This document shows, in pieces, positions 1 to 5,714 of a stretch of 9,955 nt of DNA. This DNA comes from PFL42 sp964492235. Lineage in GTDB: Bacteria; Chloroflexota; Anaerolineae; Anaerolineales; E44-bin32. The position numbers were made by a program, and so were the translations under genes. Each line of letters opens with the position of its first letter. Position 1 is the first letter of the stretch. The notes below the pieces were generated by a model. That model was not told the origin of the DNA. It saw nothing but the letters and a program-made list of their open reading frames with translations, and searched no databases. The DNA is taken from contig CAZBJQ010000102.1 of the NCBI GenBank assembly GCA_964492235.1, positions 1 to 9,955 of the forward strand, written 5' to 3'.

Positions 1-421
1 CACACGATGGCTCTTTTCACAAGCCGTCTTTACACCACTTCATGAGACATTATCCTTGCAGGGGATTGGGCGACAACCGCGCATGGGATCTCATCCTTTG
101 CATCAGGTGCTTCGCGACCCATGTCCGCTGGGCACGACGCCTCGGGGCGTGCGGGTGTTGGAGCCGACCCCTTGACGTCACGGTCCACTGAAGGCAAACG
201 GTATATGGGGAGGAGCCAGTCGGCGGCTTCCTGCAGCCGTGACACCTTCTCCCTCCCTCTCTCCCTTGCCCCTGGATCTTGCCGACGCCCGCGCCCTCCG
301 ATTTGCCGGGATCTCTGGAGTCTCTCGAAGGCCCAGCAGCGAGCTCTTGGATTCTGGCCCGGCTGTCACACGCCATTTGGCGCGCTCACGGCCTGGCGGC
401 ATCCCCTACAATCCAGGCGAT
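1..421. other. Gene-free leader region at left edge
   Basis: I see no convincing gene in this stretch. Short open frames on both strands show no recognisable domain, no good ribosome binding site and strongly skewed, low-complexity composition. The only structure I can support is a 5-bp hairpin (CGGCT/AGCCG, 224-239) followed by an almost pure pyrimidine run around 246-275, and a -10-like TACAAT at 407-412 just before the next gene. A TTGACG at 172-177 resembles a -35 box but has no -10 at a usable distance. The end of an upstream gene is not visible here. Confidence 0.6.
407..412 (+). promoter_or_regulatory. -10-like TACAAT, possible leaderless promoter of the DUF2085 gene
   Basis: TACAAT matches the sigma-70 -10 consensus at 5 of 6 bases. 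It ends 9 nt before the ATG at 422, so transcription would start about 2-3 nt upstream of the start codon and give an essentially leaderless mRNA. This fits the absence of a Shine-Dalgarno sequence. No convincing -35 box sits at 16-18 nt; the nearest candidate, TTGGCG at 377-382, is 24 nt away. The same CTACAAT(C/T)CAGG string recurs at 1299-1309. Confidence 0.35.
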
Positions 422-1201
422 ATGGAAGAACTCACCTTGTCCCGGCGCGAGCACACGGCAAGACGAGTGGCACGGCTCGCCCACTTCGCAGGATCCGCAA
501 TTCATGCCATGCGCCGGCACTGGTTTCCAGCTGCGCTCTTCCTGGTGGGCCTGTACGCCGGTCTGCCCTGGCTGGCCCCGGTATTCATGCGGATCGGATG
601 GACCGACCCTGGCAGAGCGATCTATGCTTTCTACTCCACCCAGTGCCATCAGATGGCCCAGCGCTCCTACTTTCTCTTTGGTCCCGATTTCATGTACTCC
701 CAGCCCGAGCTTCAGGCCGCCGGCGTCACGATGGAGCCTCTCGCCCTGCGAGCCTTCCTCGGCACCCCTGAACTTGGATGGAAGGTGGCCTGGTCCGACC
801 GGATGGCGGCGATGTACACCGGGCTGTTCGTCTTCATGATCGTCGCCCGCCTTCTGCGGCACCGGCTGAAACCCCTCCCGGTTTGGATCTTCGTCGTTCT
901 CATCCTCCCTCTTGCGCTGGACGGCACGACTCACCTAGTCAGCGACTTGGCCGGCTTCGGGCTTGGCTTTCGCGACACGAACCTCGGGCTGGCGACTCTC
1001 ACCGGCAACCGCCTGGCCCCCGGGTTCTACGCCGGCGATGCCTGGGGCTCCTTCAACGCGTGGATGCGCCTTCTCAGCGGTGTCCTTTTTGGCCTGGGCA
1101 TCGCCTGGTTGGCCGTACCCCGGCTGGCTGGCACCTTCGAGGGCGACCTGTTGAGGGCACCTGCAACTCCCGCCGCGCCTGTAGCGTCCGTGAAGGGGTA
1201 A
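422..1201 (+). CDS. DUF2085 family integral membrane protein
   Basis: A 259-residue membrane protein of the DUF2085 family, whose biochemical role is unknown. The family signature is visible as a Cys-His-Gln motif (C75-H76-Q77) followed by Arg-Ser (81-82) after a Tyr-Ser. Hydrophobic spans lie near residues 35-57, 128-145, 153-172 and 215-233. An LDGTTH segment at 166-171 is the other polar patch usually conserved in the membrane part. The frame is open back to a GTG at 239, but those 61 extra residues are Pro/Ser/Arg-rich and unlike a conserved N-terminus, so I chose the ATG at 422. That start has no Shine-Dalgarno sequence but follows a TACAAT box closely. It appears to be a single-gene unit: 218 nt containing GC-rich hairpins and a promoter separate it from the next gene. 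Family assignment is fairly secure; function is not. Confidence 0.85.
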   Translation: MEELTLSRREHTARRVARLAHFAGSAIHAMRRHWFPAALFLVGLYAGLPWLAPVFMRIGWTDPGRAIYAFYSTQCHQMAQRSYFLFGPDFMYSQPELQAAGVTMEPLALRAFLGTPELGWKVAWSDRMAAMYTGLFVFMIVARLLRHRLKPLPVWIFVVLILPLALDGTTHLVSDLAGFGLGFRDTNLGLATLTGNRLAPGFYAGDAWGSFNAWMRLLSGVLFGLGIAWLAVPRLAGTFEGDLLRAPATPAAPVASVKG

Positions 1202-1210
1202 GGCGTGCCA

Positions 1211-1260
1211 CGCCGCCTGCGCGGCCCTTCGGGTTCGGCCCGCCCCAGGCGGGCGCGGCG
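1211..1260. repeat. GC-rich inverted-repeat cluster downstream of the DUF2085 gene
   Basis: A very GC-rich spacer begins 9 nt after the DUF2085 stop. Its core is a perfect 7-bp stem with a 3-nt loop (GCCCGCC, CCA, GGCGGGC; 1238-1254). An outer pair, CGCCGC at 1211-1216 and GCGGCG at 1255-1260, can close a larger structure. There is no T-tract, so a classical intrinsic terminator is not supported, although a stable RNA end-protecting or transcription-slowing structure is possible. Confidence 0.4.
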
Positions 1261-1276
1261 GCAACGGCGCTGGCCA

Positions 1277-1305
1277 TCGGCAGGCGCCGCGTTTCCGTCT
1301 ACAAT
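1277..1305 (+). promoter_or_regulatory. Sigma-70-like promoter for the YHS/two-component operon
   Basis: TCGGCA (1277-1282, 4 of 6 to TTGACA) and TACAAT (1300-1305, 5 of 6 to TATAAT) are separated by exactly 17 nt. Transcription would start near 1312, giving a leader of roughly 108 nt before the YHS start codon. The -10 and its flank (CTACAATTCAGG) nearly repeat the sequence before the DUF2085 gene. This is the best-spaced promoter candidate in the window. Confidence 0.45.
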
Positions 1306-1321
1306 TCAGGGACCTTTGGAA

Positions 1322-1346
1322 CCGCTTCGAGGAAGGTACGAAGTGG
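1322..1346 (+). promoter_or_regulatory. Hairpin in the 5' leader of the YHS gene
   Basis: CCGCTTCG at 1322-1329 can pair with CGAAGTGG at 1339-1346 (8 bp including one G-T wobble), leaving a 9-nt purine-rich loop. A short palindrome, TCGATTGATCGA, follows at 1359-1370. Both lie between the predicted transcription start and the YHS ribosome binding site, so they could be an RNA control element or a protein operator. No known riboswitch class is recognisable. Confidence 0.25.
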
Positions 1347-1419
1347 GAAGGCTGAGCCTCGATTGATCGACAAGAAGATGCGGGCCGCGGCCACAGCAAG
1401 CGGCTCCGGAGGTGGGCAC

Positions 1420-1602
1420 ATGGCGATCGACCCGATTTGCGGGATGGAAGTGGAAGAGAAGACCGCCACACACAGGTCCGCTTATCAGGGGAGGGAATAC
1501 TACTTCTGCTCTGCCGGGTGCAAGCGGGCCTTCGATCAGGAGCCAGAGAAGTACCTCGGCCAAGCGAAACCCCCCGCGATGCATTCGCACCACACGGGCT
1601 GA
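1420..1602 (+). CDS. YHS domain-containing metal-binding protein
   Basis: A 60-residue protein made almost entirely of one YHS domain. Its start reads MAIDPICGMEV, and the second Cys cluster reads YYFCSAGCKRAF. The cysteines C7, C27 and C31 are those that bind soft metals in this family, and a His-His pair sits near the C-terminus. Free-standing YHS proteins and YHS domains fused to copper or heavy-metal ATPases act as small metal-binding or carrier modules; a copper-related role here is inference from context. The ATG at 1420 has a strong GGAGGT at 1408-1413 with 6-nt spacing. An in-frame ATG at 1378 would add 14 residues but lacks such a site. The stop is 24 nt before the preferred start of the response regulator, suggesting co-transcription. 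Confidence 0.85.
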   Translation: MAIDPICGMEVEEKTATHRSAYQGREYYFCSAGCKRAFDQEPEKYLGQAKPPAMHSHHTG

Positions 1603-1626
1603 GTGCCCCGGCGGAATGTTCCTGAG

Positions 1627-2301
1627 ATGGGTGCCACGGATGACCTGATTCGCGTCCTCCTGGCGGACGACCATGCCGTCGTCCGCCAAGGGATTCGGCA
1701 GTTCCTGGAGGCGAGCGGCCAGATCGAGGTCGTGGCGGAGGCCGGCGATGGCGACGAAGCACTGCGTCTCATCCGAGCACACCTTCCCGATGTCGCCGTG
1801 CTCGACATCCAGATGCCGCATCGCTCGGGGATCGACGTGGCCCGCGCCCTCCGCGCCGAACGCTTGCCTGTCGGAGTGCTCGTGCTGACCGCCTTCGACG
1901 ACGAGCCGTACGTTCGGGCCGTGTTGCAGGCCGGTGCCAACGGCTACGTCCTCAAGACGGCGGACGCCGACGACATCGTCGAGGCAGTCCGCTCCGTGCG
2001 CGAGGGGAAATCGGTTCTCGACCCTGCTATCGCACGGCAATTGATGAGGCGCTTCTCGGGCGAAGGCCCACTTCCGCTCGAGGTGCTCACCGAACGTGAG
2101 CTGGAGGTCTTGCGGCTGGCGGCTCACGGATACACCAACAAGGCCATCGGGGTACAGTTATCCATTAGCGACCGAACCGTGCAAGGGCACCTGGCGAAGA
2201 TCTTCGGCAAGCTCCATGCCGCCAGCCGGACCGAGGCGGTCATGCGGGCCGTCTCCCAGGGGATCATCCCTCCTGTGCTGGAAACGAACGACGGCAGCTG
2301 A
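1627..2301 (+). CDS. NarL/FixJ-type response regulator
   Basis: A 224-residue two-component response regulator. The receiver domain spans about residues 7-122: acidic pair D14-D15, phospho-acceptor D60 in VAVLDIQMP, switch residue T88 and conserved K110. The C-terminal LuxR/GerE helix-turn-helix spans about 153-210, starting LTERELEVLRL with the recognition helix around SDRTVQGHLAKI. It should bind DNA as a dimer after phosphorylation by the histidine kinase encoded 7 nt downstream. I prefer the ATG at 1627 because the receiver fold begins a few residues later. A GTG at 1603, directly after the YHS stop, would add 8 residues and is also possible; neither start has a strong Shine-Dalgarno. The target promoters are unknown, but the adjacent YHS gene and the copper/heme operon are natural candidates. 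Confidence 0.93.
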   Translation: MGATDDLIRVLLADDHAVVRQGIRQFLEASGQIEVVAEAGDGDEALRLIRAHLPDVAVLDIQMPHRSGIDVARALRAERLPVGVLVLTAFDDEPYVRAVLQAGANGYVLKTADADDIVEAVRSVREGKSVLDPAIARQLMRRFSGEGPLPLEVLTERELEVLRLAAHGYTNKAIGVQLSISDRTVQGHLAKIFGKLHAASRTEAVMRAVSQGIIPPVLETNDGS

Positions 2302-2308
2302 GACGGCG

Positions 2309-4030
2309 ATGACGCTTCCTGCTCCCGTGCTCGCCCCACGACCGAGAGTCGGCGGGCGCGGCCTGACTCTGCAGCTCCTTCTCTTCGCCGTTCTGCCGCT
2401 GACCGTCCTGCTCGTCGTGATCGCCTTCGGAAGTCTAGTCCTGCATTCCCAGGCCATGCGCGATCTCGTCGCCGAGCGCGAAGCTCGCGCCAGCCACGCC
2501 GCCTCCGACGCCATCGCCGAGCAGCTGCGTCAGCGAGGTCTGTTGATTCAGAGCCTTGCGGCTCTCGCCGGCAAGGTGCCCGAGGCGGACGCGGCTCTGC
2601 GCGATTCTGCGCACCTCCTGCCGGACTTCGAAGGCGGCCTGGCGATCGTGGCCGACGATGGCCGACCCCTGGCGTCCACCGTGCCGGCCGATTGGTGGGC
2701 CGGACTGGACCTGGCTACATTGCTCGACCGGAGCCGCACCTCCAGCAGACCCGAGTTTTCCGAGGCTCAGCTCCTGCCCTCCTTCGAGATGCCAGTCACC
2801 GTCGTGGCGTTCGCCGCCGGACGCCGATCGGCCGTTGGAGCCTTCCAACCCGGGAGCCTGGCAGGCCGTATTCTTGATGACGCCTTCCCAGGCGAGACCC
2901 AGGCCCGGGTATGGCTCGTCGACTCGCAGCTTCACACCCTGTACCGTCGGGCGGCAACGCCGCCTGAGTTGGATGTCGTGGGCCACCCGGCCCTCGACGC
3001 CGCGCTGGAAGGAGTCGGTGGCGTCGCCTTCCTGGACCTTGAGCGCGTGGAATACGTGGTCGCATTGGACCCGGTGCCTCCCTTGGGATGGGTGCTCGTC
3101 ATGGAGGAGCCTTGGGAGTCGGTCGACAACCCTCTCCTTCGACAGACCCAGGCGGCGCCCCTGGTCCTGATCCCGGCTCTTCTTTTGGCCCTGCTGGCCC
3201 TGGCTTTTGCCTTCCGGCAGGTCGTGCAGCCGCTGCGTGCCCTGGAGAGGCAGTCGGCCCAGGTCGGGCAAGGCGAGTTTCAGGCGCTGGAAGAACCCGT
3301 CGGGGGGATCAGCGAAATCAAGTCCTTGCAGCGGACGATGGTGCAGATGGCCCAGCGGCTGCGCGCCTATCAGCAATCGGTCCGCCGTTATGCTGGCGCC
3401 GTCACCCGCGGTCAGGAGGATGAGCGCCGGCGCGTGGCGCGCGAGCTGCACGACGACACCATCCAGGCGCTGATCGCGCTCGACCAGCGCACTCAACTCG
3501 CGCAGATGGCCGTCCAGCGCGATTCGGCGGATACCTCCGGCCACCTGGCCGAGCTGCGGCGAATGACGCAGGCGCTGCTCAAGGGCGTCCGGCGCATCAT
3601 TGGCGCGCTGCGCCCGATCTACCTGGAGGACCTCGGCCTGCCTTCGGCCCTCCAGATGCTGGTCGAGGATGCTGGATCGTCGGCAGGGCTTCAGGTTAGG
3701 TTCTCGTCCACCGGGGAGCCGCGGCGATTGCCTCCCGAGCAGGAAATCGCCGTCTACCGCATCGCCCAGGAAGCGCTCTGCAACGTCGTCCGTCACGCGC
3801 AGGCCCGCTCGGCCAGCCTGGAAACGCGCTTCGAACCGCAGCGTTTCACCCTGGTTGTCCAAGACGACGGGGGCGGATTCCCCGTCCCGGCGTCGCTGAC
3901 CGACCTCGACTCTACGGAACACTACGGGTTGATGGGGATGCAGGAACGGGCCGAGCTGCTCAACGGCCGACTGACGGTCGATTCAGTTCCCGGCGGCGGA
4001 ACGAGGCTGCGGCTGGAGGTCCCGCTCTGA
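2309..4030 (+). CDS. Membrane sensor histidine kinase (HisKA_3 / NarX-DegS type)
   Basis: A 573-residue sensor kinase partnered with the preceding regulator. A first membrane span lies at about 20-45. An extracytoplasmic sensor region of roughly 230 residues (50-280) resembles Cache-type sensors, and a second span lies at about 283-302. A HAMP-like linker follows (303-355), then a HisKA_3 dimerisation domain with the phospho-acceptor H381 in the motif RRRVARELHDD. The HATPase domain has its N-box around N492 (EALCNVVRHA), its G1 box D519-D520-G521 to G523, and the YGLMGMQERAELLNG and PGGGT segments typical of NarX/DegS kinases. The frame is open from 2096 inside the regulator gene, but the ATG at 2309 sits just before the first hydrophobic span. 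The sensed signal cannot be read from sequence; neighbours suggest redox state or metal at the outer membrane face. Confidence 0.93.
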   Translation: MTLPAPVLAPRPRVGGRGLTLQLLLFAVLPLTVLLVVIAFGSLVLHSQAMRDLVAEREARASHAASDAIAEQLRQRGLLIQSLAALAGKVPEADAALRDSAHLLPDFEGGLAIVADDGRPLASTVPADWWAGLDLATLLDRSRTSSRPEFSEAQLLPSFEMPVTVVAFAAGRRSAVGAFQPGSLAGRILDDAFPGETQARVWLVDSQLHTLYRRAATPPELDVVGHPALDAALEGVGGVAFLDLERVEYVVALDPVPPLGWVLVMEEPWESVDNPLLRQTQAAPLVLIPALLLALLALAFAFRQVVQPLRALERQSAQVGQGEFQALEEPVGGISEIKSLQRTMVQMAQRLRAYQQSVRRYAGAVTRGQEDERRRVARELHDDTIQALIALDQRTQLAQMAVQRDSADTSGHLAELRRMTQALLKGVRRIIGALRPIYLEDLGLPSALQMLVEDAGSSAGLQVRFSSTGEPRRLPPEQEIAVYRIAQEALCNVVRHAQARSASLETRFEPQRFTLVVQDDGGGFPVPASLTDLDSTEHYGLMGMQERAELLNGRLTVDSVPGGGTRLRLEVPL

Positions 4031-4032
4031 AC

Positions 4033-4045
4033 CCGCGTTCCGCGG
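4033..4045 (+). other. Short hairpin after the histidine kinase gene
   Basis: CCGCG, TTC, CGCGG is a perfect 5-bp stem with a 3-nt loop, starting 3 nt after the kinase stop codon. No T-run follows, so it is only a weak candidate for the end of the two-component operon. The spacer to the next gene (4031-4152) holds a -10-like TACAGT at 4133-4138 but no clear -35. Confidence 0.25.
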
Positions 4046-4152
4046 CTGGGTAGTCCTCGCAGCCTCTCCACGCGCCGAAATGCCTAGGGATCCACCGGCT
4101 GTTTCCCGGGCGCATCCGCCTTCCCTTTCCCGTACAGTTCTCCCAGGCATCC

Positions 4153-4539
4153 ATGAATCGCTTGATCGTCTTCCATTGCAGCGGAGAACAGGCTGCGTTC
4201 GCGGCCCGTCAGTGCCTAGTAGGACAGGACCTGCAGGTGGTGCGCAGCTTCGATCTCACAGGATTGGACTCGGACGCCTGCGGGTGCCCTCATCACGGCA
4301 CGCCCAGCTGCACCTGCCAGTACTCGGTGCTGCTGGTCTACGCCGACACCGGCCCGCCGGCCGTCGTTACGGCGCATGCTCGCCAAGGGCAGACGCAACT
4401 GGAGATCCACATCGATCCGAATGCGCCGCCGGACGCCGGACTGGTTAACCGCATCTGGGCTGCTTTGGTCGAAGCCAGCGGGCAGACGGCCAGCCTCAGC
4501 CGGCCCCCAATCCCTCAGGCTGGGGCCCAGTCAGCTTGA
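4153..4539 (+). CDS. Hypothetical protein with a Cys/His-cluster motif
   Basis: A 128-residue soluble-looking protein that I do not recognise. Its most distinctive feature is a compact cluster, CGCPHHGTPSCTC, at residues 43-55: two CxC pairs flanking a His-His, with further cysteines at C9 and C21. Such density suggests binding of a soft metal (zinc, copper or an iron-sulfur cluster), but this is inference. After the cluster come predicted beta strands (YSVLLVYAD, then AVVTAHA, then QLEIHID) and a helix (VNRIWAALVEAS). The C-terminus is Pro/Ala/Gln-rich and looks disordered. There is no signal peptide or membrane span. The ATG at 4153 has no good Shine-Dalgarno, and a -10-like TACAGT ends 14 nt upstream, so a very short leader is possible. 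It sits between the two-component genes and the copper/heme operon. Confidence 0.7.
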   Translation: MNRLIVFHCSGEQAAFAARQCLVGQDLQVVRSFDLTGLDSDACGCPHHGTPSCTCQYSVLLVYADTGPPAVVTAHARQGQTQLEIHIDPNAPPDAGLVNRIWAALVEASGQTASLSRPPIPQAGAQSA

Positions 4540-4579
4540 CCGATCGTCGCGCCGCCCGGCTGCCAGGAGGCCTTCGCCC

Positions 4580-4690
4580 ATGATGGCCTTCGGGGCTCTG
4601 ATGATGTGCCTGACCCCGCTGCTGCTCGTGGCTCTGATCGCTGTCCCGGTGACGGCGCTCGTATTCCTGTTGGCCGGGCGGAAAGGATAG
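4580..4690 (+). CDS. Small single-span membrane peptide (36 aa)
   Basis: A 36-residue peptide beginning MMAFGALMMCLTPLL and ending LLAGRKG. It is one hydrophobic helix with a short basic tail, so the C-terminus probably faces the cytoplasm. A strong AGGAGG at 4565-4570 lies 9 nt before the start, which is the main reason to believe it is translated. Four methionines and one cysteine lie in the first ten residues, which could matter for copper binding, but that is speculative. It follows the Cys/His-cluster gene by 40 nt and is probably co-transcribed with it. I recognise no family. Confidence 0.5.
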   Translation: MMAFGALMMCLTPLLLVALIAVPVTALVFLLAGRKG

Positions 4691-4840
4691 GACGGCTTGC
4701 AGCCTTCCCCGGCCAACGGGTGCACTCGGCTCTGACGTCCGTCTACCGGCACCTGACATTCGACACGCGCCAGATGGCGGGCGGATGCCGGGCGAAACGC
4801 CTCTCAAGCCTGGTCTCAATATCCCCTAAAGTTGTCAGGA

Positions 4841-4859
4841 AAGCCCTTCCGTTGGGCTT
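4841..4859 (+). promoter_or_regulatory. Leader hairpin before the PepSY gene
   Basis: AAGCCC and GGGCTT form a perfect 6-bp stem with a 7-nt loop (TTCCGTT), 16 nt upstream of the AAGGAG ribosome binding site. The 199-nt spacer 4691-4889 should contain the promoter of the 4890-9502 operon, but I see no convincing -35/-10 pair. TTGTCA at 4832-4837 is a possible -35 without a matching -10. The hairpin could be a leader control element or the terminator of the small peptide transcript; the lack of a T-tract argues against the latter. Confidence 0.3.
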
Positions 4860-4889
4860 GAGTTCATCAGCTTCCAAGGAGCGCAAGTT

Positions 4890-5714
4890 ATGAGTCGAAC
4901 GTTGCAGTGGGTTGTCGGCGTCTCGGTGGTCGTGGTTTCCCTGGCGATCGTGCTCGCCGTGGTCGTAGCCTGGGTCTCTTCCTGGTTCGGATGGGGGAAC
5001 GGGTACGGGATGACCCAGGCACCTGCGCCCTGGGCAGGTGTGAGCCCCTACGGGATGATGGCAGGATCCTACGGCACACGGCGGTATGGCACGACGGGTG
5101 GCGGCTACGGCATGATGGGCGGCGGGTACGGCATGATGGGTACTACGGGGATGACCCAGGCACCAGCGCCCTGGGCAGGTGTGCCTTGGGCAGGTTCCCG
5201 CAGCGGCCTGGGGTCCACCGCCCGCCTTTCTATGGATCAAGCGCGCACGCTCGCGGAAGATTACGCCGGTGCCGCCGGGGCCGATTTCGCCGTCGCCGAA
5301 GTGATGGAATTCGAGACCAACTTCTACGCCGTGGTCGAGGAGACCAGCACCGGTCGAGGCGCCTTTGAGCTCCTCATCGATCCCTACACGGGCGCCGTCG
5401 GTGCGGAGCCAGGCCCCAACATGATGTGGAACGACAAGTATGGGCACATGTCGTACGGCGCCGGCGGTGAGAATCGGCTCTCGAAGGAGGAGGCTCGGGC
5501 GAACGCCCAACAGGCGCTCGAGTCGCAGATGCCGGGAGCCAAGGTCCACGCGGACGGGACATCGTTCTACGGCTACTACACCTTCGACTTCGATGGGCGC
5601 GACGGCGCCATCGCCGGGATGCTGAGCGTTGACGCCGACAGCGGCGGCGTCTGGCTCCACACCTGGCATGGCGACTTCATCTCGGAGTGGGAATCCGAGG
5701 CAGCTTCCTCGTGA
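4890..5714 (+). CDS. Membrane-anchored PepSY-domain protein with Met/Gly-rich repeats
   Basis: A 274-residue protein with one N-terminal membrane span (about 8-32), so most of it lies outside the cytoplasm. Residues 34-103 are a low-complexity linker rich in Gly, Tyr and Met: GMTQAPAPWAGV occurs twice (40-51 and 87-98), and two tandem GGYGMMG units lie between them. Paired methionines of this kind can bind Cu(I), which is an inference. Two PepSY-like units follow, at about 110-175 (ARLSMDQARTLAEDYAG start, LLIDPYTGAV end) and 195-262 (LSKEEARANAQQAL start, SVDADSGGVWLHTWHG end). PepSY domains occur in peptidase inhibitors and redox membrane proteins; the exact role is unknown. The start has AAGGAG at 4876-4881 with 8-nt spacing. 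Its TGA overlaps the GTG of the next gene. It is the first gene of the electron-transfer operon. Confidence 0.87.
   Translation: MSRTLQWVVGVSVVVVSLAIVLAVVVAWVSSWFGWGNGYGMTQAPAPWAGVSPYGMMAGSYGTRRYGTTGGGYGMMGGGYGMMGTTGMTQAPAPWAGVPWAGSRSGLGSTARLSMDQARTLAEDYAGAAGADFAVAEVMEFETNFYAVVEETSTGRGAFELLIDPYTGAVGAEPGPNMMWNDKYGHMSYGAGGENRLSKEEARANAQQALESQMPGAKVHADGTSFYGYYTFDFDGRDGAIAGMLSVDADSGGVWLHTWHGDFISEWESEAASS
5010..5042 (+). repeat. 33-nt APAPWAG-coding repeat, copy A
   Basis: First of three near-identical 33-nt units that encode MT(Q/G)APAPWAGV. Copy B (5151-5183) differs at one base and copy C, in the convergent SHOCT gene (9814-9846, minus strand), at two. The core CACCTGC-GCCCTGG-GCAGGTG (5020-5040) is a perfect inverted repeat with a 7-bp stem and 7-nt loop. 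Confidence 0.8.
5099..5140 (+). repeat. Tandem 21-nt repeat encoding GGYGMMG
   Basis: Two direct 21-nt units, each encoding Gly-Gly-Tyr-Gly-Met-Met-Gly, differ at only a few bases. They lie between APAPWAG copies A and B and give the linker paired methionines. Slippage or unequal crossing-over would readily change the number of units between strains. Confidence 0.7.
5151..5183 (+). repeat. 33-nt APAPWAG-coding repeat, copy B
   Basis: Second copy of the repeat in the same gene, 108 nt after the end of copy A and in the same frame. One base change (CCT to CCA, silent for Pro) breaks one pair of the CACCTGC/GCAGGTG stem while leaving the peptide unchanged. This suggests selection on the peptide as well as, or rather than, the palindrome. 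Confidence 0.8.

Noticed and set aside
172..207. TTGACG with downstream TATATG as a promoter
   Set aside because: The spacing is 24 nt, too long for a sigma-70 promoter, and no gene starts shortly after it.
30..245. 71-residue minus-strand open frame in the left region
   Set aside because: No recognisable domain, no Shine-Dalgarno and low-complexity composition; nothing distinguishes it from chance.
239..421. Upstream GTG start for the DUF2085 protein
   Set aside because: It would add 61 Pro/Ser/Arg-rich residues unlike a membrane protein N-terminus; the ATG at 422 lies where the family sequence begins.
121..771. 216-residue plus-strand open frame
   Set aside because: It overlaps the DUF2085 gene in another frame, is rich in Arg/Ser/Pro as frame shadows in GC-rich DNA are, and has no domain or ribosome binding site.
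2435..3922. 495-residue minus-strand open frame opposite the histidine kinase
   Set aside because: It is antisense to a gene with complete kinase motifs; its composition (Arg, Gly, Gln, His) is that of a complementary-strand shadow.
4841..4859. Hairpin before the PepSY gene as an intrinsic terminator
   Set aside because: The stem is followed by GAGTTCATC rather than a T-tract, so it is kept only as a leader hairpin of uncertain role.
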